Assembly (NCBI GenBank): GCA_963738575.1
Contig: CAVTWY010000001.1
Span: forward strand, 124,001 to 188,000
Source: CAVTWY01 sp963738575
GTDB taxonomy: Bacteria; Pseudomonadota; Gammaproteobacteria; Burkholderiales; Burkholderiaceae_C
Direction of reading: 5' to 3'
DNA length: 64,000 bases
Of this stretch, positions 18,479 to 26,399 are shown piece after piece. The notes beneath the pieces are model-generated. The model searched no databases. It saw only the letters and a program-made list of their open reading frames with translations, and was not told the origin of the DNA. Position 1 is the first letter of the stretch. Each line of letters starts with the position of its first letter. Both the position numbers and the translations under genes were made by a program.

Positions 18479-18539
18479 GGCGGTCTGCCGTGACGCCAGC
18501 AAGTTGCTTTCCACCGAGAACGGCTACTGCATCCACTTC

Positions 18540-18727
18540 ACAGTCTCGTCAGCCTTCGGAAAAATGCCTCTGCGACTCTCGGAGAGGTCATCCGCACTTT
18601 CGCATCCATCGTGACAAGCTTGGTGCCCAACCGGGAGGCAAGCGAAACAAACTCGCGGTCATGGGCGCTGCAGGTGCTCGCCCCGCATGAAGAAGTACGC
18701 AGCGACGTTGCTATCGACAACAATCAT
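18540..18727 (-). pseudogene. internally deleted VapC-type PIN gene
   Basis: The minus strand begins with an intact PIN N-terminus, MIVVDSNVAAYFFMRGE, then reaches a stop. The C-terminal PIN segment (AHDREFVSLASRLGTKLVTM) resumes in another frame immediately afterwards. About 60-70 central codons are missing, including an expected acidic residue, so it cannot be an active nuclease. The 18479-18814 interval holds only this and the PIN scrap below. Confidence 0.75.
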
Positions 18728-18757
18728 TCGCGACCCTCGCGCTTGAACCACGTCAAC

Positions 18758-18815
18758 CAAGGGATGGCCAACCCTGCCCGACAAGGCCGACAACCACCCC
18801 GCATTGAGGGTGTCT
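18758..18815 (+). pseudogene. PIN toxin gene scrap
   Basis: About 55 bases resemble the segment of the intact PIN gene near 18.10-18.15 kb: CTGCCCGACAAGGCCGAC against CTGCCCGATGAAGCCGAC, the PDEADNH region. It lacks start and end and has no frame beyond this block. A decayed duplicate. Confidence 0.55.
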
Positions 18816-19069
18816 CAGTAGTGGTACCGGAGCTGAGCGATCAGCAGTGAGCCACCTTCCATTCGATAAACCATGCGGTGTTCGTCATTGATGCGCCGAG
18901 ACCAGTAGCCCGACAGCGCGTGCTTCAACGGTTCTGGTTTTCCCACGCCTGCAAAAGGCTCGCGCTTGACTTCGGCGATCAGTTTGTTGATTCGTTCAAC
19001 CATTTTCTTGTCTTGCTTCTGCCAGTAGAGGTAGTCTTCCCACGCTCCATCCGCGAAAACCAGCTTCAC
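18815..19069 (-). CDS. yoeB: YoeB-family mRNA interferase toxin
   Basis: 84 residues, the normal Txe/YoeB length. Diagnostic features are AWEDYLYWQKQDKKMVERIN, GKPEPLKHALSGYWSRRI, and the C-terminal catalytic end HRMVYRMEG with final LRYHY, carrying the conserved Arg/His/Tyr residues of the ribosome-dependent RNase. The start overlaps the yefM stop by four bases. All catalytic positions appear intact, so the toxin should be active when free. Confidence 0.93.
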   Translation of the reverse strand: MKLVFADGAWEDYLYWQKQDKKMVERINKLIAEVKREPFAGVGKPEPLKHALSGYWSRRINDEHRMVYRMEGGSLLIAQLRYHY

Positions 19070-19317
19070 TTGGTCAACTTTCGCTCGACACCTTGGCCTG
19101 CCCCCAGCTGCGCTGTCGCGGCAAGCAGGCGCCTTGCGTTCGCCGGGTTGCGCAGCAAATAGGCCGTTTCTTCAAGGGCTTGGTAGTCCTCCAATGAGAG
19201 CATGACAACCGCCTGCTCACCGTTGCGCGTGATGATCAAAGCCTCGTGGTCCTCGCAAACACGGTCCATGGTGCGCGCGAGGTTCGCACGCGCTGATGAG
19301 TAGGTGATGGCGTCCAT
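19066..19317 (-). CDS. yefM: YefM-family antitoxin
   Basis: 83 residues of the Phd/YefM type: MDAITYSSARANLARTMDRV is the N-terminal DNA-binding Phd fold, and ITRNGEQAVVMLSLEDYQAL the conserved strand-helix unit. The C-terminal part (ETAYLLRNPANARRLL) should fold on YoeB and neutralise it. It is upstream of yoeB in the normal antitoxin-first order, with a TTGTAC/GTACAA palindrome in its promoter for autorepression. Confidence 0.93.
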   Translation of the reverse strand: MDAITYSSARANLARTMDRVCEDHEALIITRNGEQAVVMLSLEDYQALEETAYLLRNPANARRLLAATAQLGAGQGVERKLTK

Positions 19318-19332
19318 GGCGGTTTCAGGTTG

Positions 19333-19352
19333 TTGTACGTTTTATTGTACAA
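19333..19352. promoter_or_regulatory. YefM-type operator palindrome
   Basis: TTGTAC, eight bases, GTACAA, 16-35 bases upstream of the yefM ATG. YefM-YoeB complexes are known to bind palindromes with a TGTACA core, so this is a good autoregulatory site; its AT-rich spacer probably overlaps the promoter. Confidence 0.65.
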
Positions 19353-19377
19353 GTAGAGATCGCGCTTGTCAAAGGCG

Positions 19378-20664
19378 CTACAACTTCCCGCGCGACAACG
19401 CCGACACCTCATCCACAAACAACGCCTTGACAGCCTCACGCGGGCGAATCACCCAGTGCTGCCCATCGTCCACCATCACCTCGGCGGCGCGGGGTCGGGT
19501 GTTGTAGTTGCTGGCCATCGCCATGCCGTAGGCGCCGGCCGACAAGATGGCCAGGGTGTCGCCTTCGCGCACGGCCAACGAGCGGTCATGCCCCAGCCAA
19601 TCGCCTGATTCACACACGGGCCCTACCACGTCCCAGGTGCGCGCTGGCGTGTCGGCGCGCAGCGTGCACGGCTCGATCCCCATCCACGCTTGGTACAACG
19701 CCGGGCGGATCTGGTCGTTCATGGCGGCGTCAACCACGCAGAAGTTTTTGGCTTCGCCGGGCTTGAGCACCTCCACGTTGGTGAGCAGCACACCAGCATT
19801 GCCCACCAGCGAGCGGCCGGGCTCGATCAGCACCTCGCGGTGCCCGTGGCCGCGCTGGTCGATGCGGGCCAGCATGCTTTTCATAAGATCGTCGGCGCTC
19901 GGGGGCTGCTCGGTGTCGTACGTGATACCCAAGCCGCCGCCCAGATCGATGTGGTGCAGGCGCACCCCGTTTTGTTCAACCGCCTCGACCAAGTCAAGCA
20001 CGCGGTCGAGCGCTTCCAGGTAGGGCGCGGCCTCGGTGATTTGAGAGCCGATGTGGCAATCGATGCCGGCCACTTCGATGCGAGGCAAGCGCGCCGCCAA
20101 GCGGTAGGCTTCCACCGCCTTGTCATGTGGAATGCCAAACTTGTTGGACTTAAGACCGGTCGAAATGTAGGGATGGGTGCCCGCGGCCACGTCGGGGTTG
20201 ACGCGCAAACTCACCTTGGCGCGCTTGCCCAGCGCCGAGGCGGTGCGCGAGAGGGTTTCGAGCTCGCTCACGCTTTCGACGTTGAAGCAGCGCACCCCTA
20301 CTTCCAGCGCGCGCTTCATCTCGGGCACCGATTTGCCCACGCCCGAAAACACCACTTTGCCCGGGTCACCACCGGCGGCCAACACACGCTCCAACTCGCC
20401 ACCCGAGACGATGTCGAAACCACACCCCGCCTGCGCAAAGGTTTGAAGCACTGACAGGTTGGAGTTGGCCTTGAGGGCGTAGCAAATGAGGTGAGGGCGG
20501 TTGGCAAACGCCCGTTTGTAGGCCGCCAGGGCGTCCAGCATCGAGCGCTTGGCGTAGACGTAGAGGGGCGTGCCATAGGTTTCGGCCAAGGCTTTGAGCG
20601 GCACGCCGTCGAGCACCAAGGCATTGTCTTCGCGGGCCAGCCACGGGTGTCCAGGCAGTGTCAT
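19378..20664 (-). CDS. lysA: diaminopimelate decarboxylase
   Basis: 428 residues from ATG 20664, which overlaps the end of lptM (ATGA). PLP enzyme of the last step of lysine synthesis. The PLP lysine is in CYALKANSNLSVL; the specificity helix region is CHIGSQITEAAPYLEAL; the glycine-rich phosphate loop is DLGGGLGITYD; and GPVCESGDWLGHDR carries the catalytic Cys. The frame extends to 20919 only because it reads through lptM in another frame. Confidence 0.96.
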   Translation of the reverse strand: MTLPGHPWLAREDNALVLDGVPLKALAETYGTPLYVYAKRSMLDALAAYKRAFANRPHLICYALKANSNLSVLQTFAQAGCGFDIVSGGELERVLAAGGDPGKVVFSGVGKSVPEMKRALEVGVRCFNVESVSELETLSRTASALGKRAKVSLRVNPDVAAGTHPYISTGLKSNKFGIPHDKAVEAYRLAARLPRIEVAGIDCHIGSQITEAAPYLEALDRVLDLVEAVEQNGVRLHHIDLGGGLGITYDTEQPPSADDLMKSMLARIDQRGHGHREVLIEPGRSLVGNAGVLLTNVEVLKPGEAKNFCVVDAAMNDQIRPALYQAWMGIEPCTLRADTPARTWDVVGPVCESGDWLGHDRSLAVREGDTLAILSAGAYGMAMASNYNTRPRAAEVMVDDGQHWVIRPREAVKALFVDEVSALSRGKL

Positions 20665-20891
20665 CGGGTGCTCGCAGAGGCTGCGTTGGGCGCAGCGGGC
20701 GCTGCGGGGGTCGTGGGTGCCGTTTTGGCGGGGGTGGAGTCGGGCATACGAAGGGGGCCTTTTTGGCCGCAGGCGGCCAGCGCTGTTGCTGCTGCTGTCA
20801 AGACGCATGCCCGTGCGAGGCGCCAGTGCAGGGCTTGCCCACCACGTTGCGTGGGTGGTTTCGCGCTCGGGTCTACACTGAAGATTGTCAT
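20661..20891 (-). CDS. lptM: LptM-like lipoprotein (LPS translocon maturation factor)
   Basis: 76 residues from the ATG at 20891. Lipobox ALAACGQKGPLRMPD is the signature of YifL/LptM, a small outer-membrane lipoprotein that assists oxidative maturation of LptD. The tail is Ala/Pro/Thr-rich. It precedes lysA with a four-base overlap, and cyaY is divergent, the conserved neighbourhood of this family in proteobacteria. The start is uncertain: an upstream in-frame ATG at 20921 would overlap the cyaY start. Confidence 0.85.
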   Translation of the reverse strand: MTIFSVDPSAKPPTQRGGQALHWRLARACVLTAAATALAACGQKGPLRMPDSTPAKTAPTTPAAPAAPNAASASTR

Positions 20892-20908
20892 AACTGATTC
20901 TAGCGACG

Positions 20909-21262
20909 ATGAACTCCACACCGATGACCGATGCCGCCTACCACGAGGCCGCCAGCCGCGTTCTGGCGTCGATCGAGTCGAAGGTGGATGGCTGGCTGCA
21001 AGACGATGTGGTGGACATTGACAGCCATCGCACGGGGGGCTTGTTGGAGCTGTCGTTTGACAGTGGTGCCAAGCTGGTGGTGAACATGCAGCCGCCGTTG
21101 CAAGAGTTATGGCTGGCGGCGCGGCTGGGGGGCTACCACTTCAAGTGCGTGGATGGCCGTTGGTTGGATACACGCGATGGTGAATCTTTTTTTACCCGGC
21201 TATCAACCTGTGCCAGCGATGCGGCAGGGCAGCGGTTGGTGTTTGAACCACCCATGGTCTAG
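20909..21262 (+). CDS. cyaY: CyaY frataxin-like iron-sulfur assembly regulator
   Basis: 117 residues, slightly longer than usual. The frataxin fold is indicated by an acidic first helix (DAAYHEAASRVLASIESKVD), DSGAKLVVNMQPPLQELWLA in the beta sheet, and HFKCVDGRWLDTRDGESFF. CyaY binds iron and modulates IscS-IscU cluster assembly. The first ATG (20909) is listed; an in-frame ATG at 20924 gives the family's more usual MTDAAYHE start. It is divergent from lptM-lysA with fewer than 20 bases between starts. Confidence 0.92.
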   Translation: MNSTPMTDAAYHEAASRVLASIESKVDGWLQDDVVDIDSHRTGGLLELSFDSGAKLVVNMQPPLQELWLAARLGGYHFKCVDGRWLDTRDGESFFTRLSTCASDAAGQRLVFEPPMV

Positions 21263-21294
21263 ATTGTGCGTTCGTTCGTGAAGAAGAATTTGGG

Positions 21295-22194
21295 TTAGGT
21301 CGTTTGCTTGAGCTGCTGGGCTGCCACTTGCGCTGCCCGCAGGAGGGTGGCTGAGTCAACGTGGCCGACGATGATGAAGCCAAACTTTCCGTCGTTCCAG
21401 GTGACGGTGTTCATGCCGGCGATGACGCTGGGGGTGGGAGGGGTGGCGGGGGTGGCTTGGGGGGTGAAGCACAGGGCCACGGGGTCGCCGCTTTGGGTGA
21501 CGTAGGCCATCTGGATGAGTGGTTGGCCCTGCACACCCAGCGTTTGGGCGCGGCGAAAGCTCAGGCCGGGTAGTTGAGTGGCCTGTGTTTGGACGGTTAG
21601 GCCGCCGTGACTGGAGACGTTGGCCAATTGTCGTGTGGTGGTTTGGGCGTCGGGGGCGCCGCCGTTGGCCAGGGTTTCGCGCACGTACAGGCGCTGGTAG
21701 TCCACCACGGCCACGCGCCAATCCACTGGGGTGGGCGTGGTGGCCGCAGGTTTTTGGGTTGCAGCCAGGGTTGCGGTGGGTGGTTCGGTCCATCGGCCTG
21801 CCATGAAGCTCAGCCCCAAGGCCATCACAGCGCCAGCCGCCATGGGCCAAGATGCCTGCCAGGCGGGTCGGCGGGGGCCGAGGGTGCCGCTTCGCATTGG
21901 GTTGGGCAGCCCCAGTGGTGCGTTCGCGTGATCGCCGGCGGTGGACACGGGTTTCAGTGGCTTGATGTCGGCCAAGTTGAGGGGCGGCACGTTCGACAAC
22001 AACGGTGCAAAGGCTTCGGGCATCAGGCTGGTGTCGAGGCTCAAGTCAGCCAAGCGTTGTGCCAGCGCAGTGTCTTGGCTCAAGGCAGCTTCGATGGGCG
22101 CGCGCTCCAGCGCTGGCAAGGCGCTGTCCAGGTAAGCGATCAGCTGATCGTCGGTGAACGACGGGGTGGGGTTGGTGGGTTCGGTGGTACTCAT
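21295..22194 (-). CDS. putative anti-sigma factor, single-pass membrane protein
   Basis: 299 residues from ATG 22194. A cytosolic N-terminal region contains DDQLIAYLDSALP, typical of anti-sigma factors, then a single membrane segment (WPMAAGAVMALGLSFMAGRW, about 122-141) and a periplasmic domain (VAVVDYQRLYVRETLANGG, WNDGKFGFIIVG). It follows the ECF sigma gene by 10 bases in the same direction, the standard arrangement. It should hold the sigma factor at the membrane until an envelope signal arrives. A zinc-binding HxxxCxxC motif is not seen. Confidence 0.8.
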   Translation of the reverse strand: MSTTEPTNPTPSFTDDQLIAYLDSALPALERAPIEAALSQDTALAQRLADLSLDTSLMPEAFAPLLSNVPPLNLADIKPLKPVSTAGDHANAPLGLPNPMRSGTLGPRRPAWQASWPMAAGAVMALGLSFMAGRWTEPPTATLAATQKPAATTPTPVDWRVAVVDYQRLYVRETLANGGAPDAQTTTRQLANVSSHGGLTVQTQATQLPGLSFRRAQTLGVQGQPLIQMAYVTQSGDPVALCFTPQATPATPPTPSVIAGMNTVTWNDGKFGFIIVGHVDSATLLRAAQVAAQQLKQTT

Positions 22195-22204
22195 GGGGGT
22201 GCGT

Positions 22205-22735
22205 TCACGGGCGGTTGGCTTGAGGGGCTGGTGAGGCCTGTGCAGGGGGGCTGTCACCCAGCTGCAGCGCCAATTTGCGCCGCGCAGCGGCCAGGCGGCT
22301 CATCACGGTGCCCAGAGGGATGTCGAGTGTCTCCGCTGCTTCGATGTAGCTGAAACCCTCAACGTAAACAAGCATCATGGTCACGCGCTGCGCCTCGGGT
22401 AGATCCATCACAGCCTTGAACACTTCAGCATGGAAAACCATCCAATCGGGTTGGGTGGCAGGGTCGACCAGGTTTTCAATCGGGTCGGCGTCAAACCCTT
22501 GGCCTTCGCGCACGCGGCGGCTGCGCAGCTCGTTCAGCCACACAGACTGAGCCACCCGAAAAGCCCAGCGGTCAAAGCGGGTGTCGGCCTGGTACTGAGT
22601 AGGCCGCTCGAGGATGCGCACGCACGTTGTTTGCAGCAGGTCTTCGGCGCTGGGGCGGTGGCGCGTGAGGGCTTGGCAAAAGCGCCAAAGCCTGGGCATC
22701 AGGGTTTGCAGCAGTGCAGGGATGGGTGCCGACAT
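22205..22735 (-). CDS. ECF RNA polymerase sigma factor
   Basis: 176 residues from the ATG at 22735 (an in-frame ATG at 22771 is also possible; neither has a good ribosome-binding site). Region 2 is SAEDLLQTTCVRILERP and DTRFDRWAFRVAQSVWLNEL; region 4 is DLPEAQRVTMMLVYVEGFSYIE followed by the helix-turn-helix IPLGTVMSRLAAARRKLA. There is no SnoaL or other C-terminal extension. The regulon is unknown; the divergent DUF4399 lipoprotein gene is a plausible member. Confidence 0.92.
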   Translation of the reverse strand: MSAPIPALLQTLMPRLWRFCQALTRHRPSAEDLLQTTCVRILERPTQYQADTRFDRWAFRVAQSVWLNELRSRRVREGQGFDADPIENLVDPATQPDWMVFHAEVFKAVMDLPEAQRVTMMLVYVEGFSYIEAAETLDIPLGTVMSRLAAARRKLALQLGDSPPAQASPAPQANRP

Positions 22736-22840
22736 TTTTTTGAAGGATGCTTGAATAAAAATGGAGGCCACGGTGTTTAGTCAGCAGTGCCCCAAATCTT
22801 TGAACTCGGCACTTCCCATTAAACACCAGGAGATTCACTC

Positions 22841-23353
22841 ATGCATTTCGTGTCAACCCGTGCCGAGGTTACCCATCGCGACGGCACCCAACGCTCTATT
22901 GCCTCCGTGTTGAAACGCTTGACAAGCGCGCTGGCGGCATTGGCGCTCGGCAGCACGCTGGTGGCTTGTGGTTCGATGTCGCCCTCGGCGCCTGTGGCCG
23001 CCGCCAAGACGGAGTCGGGTGTTTTCTTCACCAACCTCAAAGACGGCGACGCCGTGACGTCGCCTTTTGTCGCCAAATTTGGCGTTCGCGGCATGGCGCT
23101 TGAGCCTGCCATGCCCGTGGGTGAACTCAAGGCCAATTCGGGCCACCATCACGTGCTGATCAACCTCGAGTCGATCAAGTCGGGCGACGCCATTCCGTTC
23201 AGCGACCAGCACGTTCACTTTGGCAAGGCGCAAACCGAAAACGAGTTCAAACTCGCCCCGGGCAATTACCGCCTGACGCTGCAGTACGCCAACGCGGCGC
23301 ACGTGTCGTACGGCCCCGCCATGAGCCAGACCATCCGCATCACTGTCAAGTGA
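22841..23353 (+). CDS. DUF4399 periplasmic lipoprotein
   Basis: 170 residues. A long signal region ends in GSTLVACGSM (lipobox VAC), so a lipoprotein is expected. The DUF4399 core is clear: GVFFTNLKDGDAVTSPF, GHHHVLINL, DQHVHFGKAQTE and LAPGNYRLTLQYANAAHVSYG. The histidine clusters (HHH, HVH) suggest metal binding, which is inference. AGGAG precedes the ATG by about eight bases, and it is divergent from the ECF sigma factor gene. Confidence 0.88.
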   Translation: MHFVSTRAEVTHRDGTQRSIASVLKRLTSALAALALGSTLVACGSMSPSAPVAAAKTESGVFFTNLKDGDAVTSPFVAKFGVRGMALEPAMPVGELKANSGHHHVLINLESIKSGDAIPFSDQHVHFGKAQTENEFKLAPGNYRLTLQYANAAHVSYGPAMSQTIRITVK

Positions 23354-23378
23354 TGGTGGGTTGCTATTGAATCAAGGA

Positions 23379-23409
23379 GGTGAACGCCTGCCTTGTGCAA
23401 GCGTTCACC
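23379..23409 (+). terminator. stem-loop at convergent gene ends
   Basis: GGTGAACGC and GCGTTCACC, separated by 13 bases, form a perfect nine-base stem followed by GCCCTTTAT. It lies between the DUF4399 gene and the convergent 17-gene operon. There is no long T-run, so termination strength is uncertain. Confidence 0.55.
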
Positions 23410-23438
23410 GCCCTTTATAGCCTTGCGTGACGGGTGGT

Positions 23439-24557
23439 TCAGGACGGCAAGAAGTCGACCGGCCAGGTCACCACCATTTGGTCAACGTCTTTGGCCCCAA
23501 AGTCGAAGGATCGGATGCGGGCCATCAACTTGCCTTCCAGCTCGGGGGTTTTGAGCTCGCTCGACACCACGCGCGCACTCATCACGTGGCCGTCGGGTGC
23601 AATCTTGAGCTCGACCAGCACCTTGCCTTGAAGGGTTGCATCGTCGCGTAGCGCGCGGTTGTAAAGTGCGTAGATGGCACCCTTGTTGCGCTCAAAGACC
23701 AGTTTGATGTCTTCGATCGAGCGCGTTGCTTTGCCACTGCCGCCTTTGGTTAGTGAGCCACCTTTTCCGCCGCTCACGCCGTCACCCGTTCCGTTGCCAC
23801 GCGAGCCGGCTTTGCCGCCGCCGCCGTAGCCGCCGCCACCACCGCCGCCCGCAACACCTTCGACCAAGGTGGTGGCGCGACCCGCCAAGCCACCGCCACC
23901 GCTGTCGCGGCTGTAGGCGGCGACGTTGATGCCACCACTGCCGTTGGCGGCGTTGGACGTGATGAGTGCGCGTGATGGCAAACCCGGTTCGGTGCCAGCG
24001 CCGACGCCAACGCCCACGCCAGTACCCACACCGGGACCGGGTTTGATGTCTTGCTTGAGTTGCACGGCCATGGGGGCCCCGTGCAACTCGGCCAATGAGT
24101 CCTTCATGGCCAACAAGCCAACACCTGCAGCTTTGCGGCGTGCACCCTCAACCTCGCCCGGGGGTTTGTTGGCTTGCGGGTCGCGCGCCTCGGGCACGGG
24201 TGCTTTGGCTTCGGGTTTGGTGGGCTCGGGTTTGACGGCTTTGGCTTGCTTCACCGGCTCCAGTTTGTCGGCTGGCAGTGGCTCGGACTTGGCTTGTCGC
24301 TCCACCACGGGCGGTTTGGCGGGTTCAACCACTGGCTTGGGCAATTCACGTTCCAGGATCAGTTTGGCCAAACGCGGCGGCACTGGGGTTGCCTGAACGA
24401 TGTCCTCTTTGGGGCGCGGCATCAGCAGCAGTGCCGTGCACACCACGACGCTGCACAACGTGACGCTGCGCAAAATACGCCTGAAGCGCGCCTCGTCGGC
24501 AGGCGATAGGTCCCACGCCAGAACTGGCGCGCGGAAAGAGACGGCGGCTGCGCTCAT
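23439..24557 (-). CDS. AgmX/PglI-type TonB-like energy transducer
   Basis: 372 residues; last gene of the operon. A short cytosolic N-terminus, one membrane helix (VTLCSVVVCTALLLMP, about 32-47), a Pro/Lys/Glu-rich periplasm-spanning segment (about 55-150), a Gly-rich linker, and a C-terminal TonB-like domain (IEDIKLVFERNKGAIYALYN, then VLVELKIAPDGHVMSARVV) of the AgmX/PglI type. In Myxococcus, GltG and GltJ (AgmX) share this C-terminal domain and receive energy from the AglRQS channel. Here it overlaps the second ExbD by four bases, so the transducer and its motor are encoded together. Confidence 0.85.
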   Translation of the reverse strand: MSAAAVSFRAPVLAWDLSPADEARFRRILRSVTLCSVVVCTALLLMPRPKEDIVQATPVPPRLAKLILERELPKPVVEPAKPPVVERQAKSEPLPADKLEPVKQAKAVKPEPTKPEAKAPVPEARDPQANKPPGEVEGARRKAAGVGLLAMKDSLAELHGAPMAVQLKQDIKPGPGVGTGVGVGVGAGTEPGLPSRALITSNAANGSGGINVAAYSRDSGGGGLAGRATTLVEGVAGGGGGGGYGGGGKAGSRGNGTGDGVSGGKGGSLTKGGSGKATRSIEDIKLVFERNKGAIYALYNRALRDDATLQGKVLVELKIAPDGHVMSARVVSSELKTPELEGKLMARIRSFDFGAKDVDQMVVTWPVDFLPS

Positions 24558-25063
24558 GACGATTTCACCTTCTCGGTCACGGCAAACGACACGTCGGTGA
24601 AGTTGGCGCGAGCCGCTGTGGCCATGACCTTGCGCAGCAGTTGGTAAGGGATGTCTTTGTCACCCATGATGGTGACCGCTTGGCCCTTGGACGTCGCTTG
24701 TGCTTGGTTGTCTTGGCGGATCATGCGGCGGCTGGCCAGTGCGTCGAGCTCGGTTTTCAGCGACGCGATGGTGTCGCCGCTGCTGCCCATGGCCTCGCTC
24801 ACGGTGGCTACCCGTCGGCCGTCCACCAAAATCTCTTGGGCGTTGACCACCACCACCAACGTTTCACGTGGCAGGCGATCGGCCGTGGACTGGGGCAGCT
24901 TGACCGACTTCGGGCTGGTCAAGACTTCAAGCCCCGAGGCACTGGACATCAAGAAGAAGATCATGATGGTGAAGATGTCGATCAAGGCCACCAGGTTCAT
25001 GTCCAGGCCAGTTTTGTTGCGCGCTTGTCGAGCCGCACGTTTTTGCAGAGGGGTTAACTGCAT
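24554..25063 (-). CDS. ExbD/TolR-type proton channel subunit (Asp retained)
   Basis: 169 residues. The membrane helix is NLVALIDIFTIMIFFLMSS (about 24-42) with the protonatable Asp at the family position (LID). The periplasmic domain has LPRETLVVVVNAQEILVDGR and IMGDKDIPYQLLRKVMAT, typical ExbD/TolR sequence. It is the second of two ExbD-like genes and overlaps the AgmX-type gene by four bases. It should form the channel with the ExbB-like protein and drive the transducer using proton flow. Confidence 0.9.
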   Translation of the reverse strand: MQLTPLQKRAARQARNKTGLDMNLVALIDIFTIMIFFLMSSASGLEVLTSPKSVKLPQSTADRLPRETLVVVVNAQEILVDGRRVATVSEAMGSSGDTIASLKTELDALASRRMIRQDNQAQATSKGQAVTIMGDKDIPYQLLRKVMATAARANFTDVSFAVTEKVKSS

Positions 25064-25072
25064 CGCGAGCCT

Positions 25073-25564
25073 CTACTTTCTTGCCGTCGGCGCGTCGCCG
25101 ATGGAGATGTCCGGGAACAGCACCGAGCGGTTGACCTTGTTGCCCACCACCACCTGCGCCTCGCGCACGGCGTCCATCACCTGCACCAACACGTCGTAAG
25201 GCGTGTTGGGCTGGGCCAGCACGGTGGCAGTGGTGGTGCCTGGGAACTTGGTTTTGATCGTCTGCATCAAGGTGCCGAGTTCTTGGGTGTCGTAGCGGCC
25301 GTTGACCATCGCGATGCGTTGAATCAGGCCACCGATGCGGTCGCCGACGTCCAGCGCGTCAGGGCGAATGGCAATCTCCAATTTCAAGTCGTTGGCCTTG
25401 ATCTGCTCGGCGCTGTTGGACTGGGCAGGGAGCTGCACGTCCACCACGGCCATGCGCGTGAACACGGCGGTGGACAGCAGAAATGGCACCAACACCACGA
25501 TGAGGTTGATGAAGGCCGTGACTTCGACCTCGGCGACGTGTTTGCGCAGGCGTCTGACTCGCAT
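25073..25564 (-). CDS. ExbD/TolR-type subunit with Asn replacing the channel Asp
   Basis: 163 residues. The membrane helix reads EVTAFINLIVVLVPFLLS, where the canonical PLID Asp is Asn (FIN), so this subunit probably cannot carry the proton. The periplasmic domain is ExbD-like (AMVNGRYDTQELGTLMQTI, VLAQPNTPYDVLVQVMDAV). The neighbouring ExbD at 24.6-25.1 kb keeps the Asp, suggesting a heterodimer with one conducting and one structural protomer (inference). Transcribed directly after the ExbB-like gene. Confidence 0.88.
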   Translation of the reverse strand: MRVRRLRKHVAEVEVTAFINLIVVLVPFLLSTAVFTRMAVVDVQLPAQSNSAEQIKANDLKLEIAIRPDALDVGDRIGGLIQRIAMVNGRYDTQELGTLMQTIKTKFPGTTTATVLAQPNTPYDVLVQVMDAVREAQVVVGNKVNRSVLFPDISIGDAPTARK

Positions 25565-25607
25565 GGCTTGGGGCCCTCTTTTTATGTGCTTGGCGTTCGG
25601 GTGCGGG

Positions 25608-26357
25608 TTAGCGAGCGAGGGCGCCCAGGGGCATCAGGCCACTGTTGCGTGCCTGGCTGGCGTCGTGGGTGCGATGGGCAGAGGGCGAGACGCTGGCGGC
25701 GTGCGAGTTGGTGCTGGGGCTCTCGGTCTTTTGGCGTTGCACGAGATTCAAGAAGGTGATCTTGGCCGACTCCAACCCATCAACGATCTCGCTGGTGCGC
25801 GCCTGCAAGAAGGCATGCAGCAGCAAGAACGGAATGGCCACGGCCAGCGCGAAGGCGGTGTTGTTCATCGCGATCGAAATGGACGCTGACAGCATCTCGG
25901 CTTTTTCGGCCGGGTTGACCGACGACACCGCCGTGAATCCCTTGATCAAGCCGATGATGGTGCCCAGCAAACCAACCAGGGTGATGACGTTGGCAAAGGT
26001 GGCGATGTAGTGCGTGCGCTTTTCCAGGCGCGGCACGATGTCCATCATGCTTTCTTCCATCGCCATGTCCAAGTCTTCACGGCGGCAAGGGGTTTGCATG
26101 CGCTCGATGCCGTTGGTGACGATCTTGCTGATCGCGGCTTCGGACTTGACAGCCGCATGGTGAGCGTCTTTGAACTTGCCCGCTTGCAGCAGGGGCAGCA
26201 ATTGCTTCCACATCGAGCGGTTGGCTGCGCGAGCACGGCTTAAGAAGACAAATCGTTCAATCGCGATCGAAAGGCCGACGGCCATGATGGCGATGCTGAA
26301 GTAGATGGCAACGCCGCTGTCCTGAAAGAACTTGATGGCGAAATCGAGGATGTTCAT
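25608..26357 (-). CDS. MotA/TolQ/ExbB proton channel protein
   Basis: 249 residues. An N-terminal helix (VAIYFSIAIMAVGLSIAIER), a cytosolic loop with EESMMDIVPRLEKRTHYIAT, then two adjacent helices FANVITLVGLLGTIIGLIKG and ISIAMNNTAFALAVAIPFLL, where the conserved Thr/Ala channel residues lie. This is the ExbB fold. The extra C-terminal tail (about 35 residues, Ser/His/Ala rich) is unusual. It is followed by two ExbD genes and an AgmX-type transducer, matching AglR-AglQ-AglS plus GltG/J in myxobacteria. Confidence 0.93.
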   Translation of the reverse strand: MNILDFAIKFFQDSGVAIYFSIAIMAVGLSIAIERFVFLSRARAANRSMWKQLLPLLQAGKFKDAHHAAVKSEAAISKIVTNGIERMQTPCRREDLDMAMEESMMDIVPRLEKRTHYIATFANVITLVGLLGTIIGLIKGFTAVSSVNPAEKAEMLSASISIAMNNTAFALAVAIPFLLLHAFLQARTSEIVDGLESAKITFLNLVQRQKTESPSTNSHAASVSPSAHRTHDASQARNSGLMPLGALAR

Positions 26358-26399
26358 GGTGAGGCTCCGGCAAAAAAATGAAGGTTGTGGTTGTTTGAA

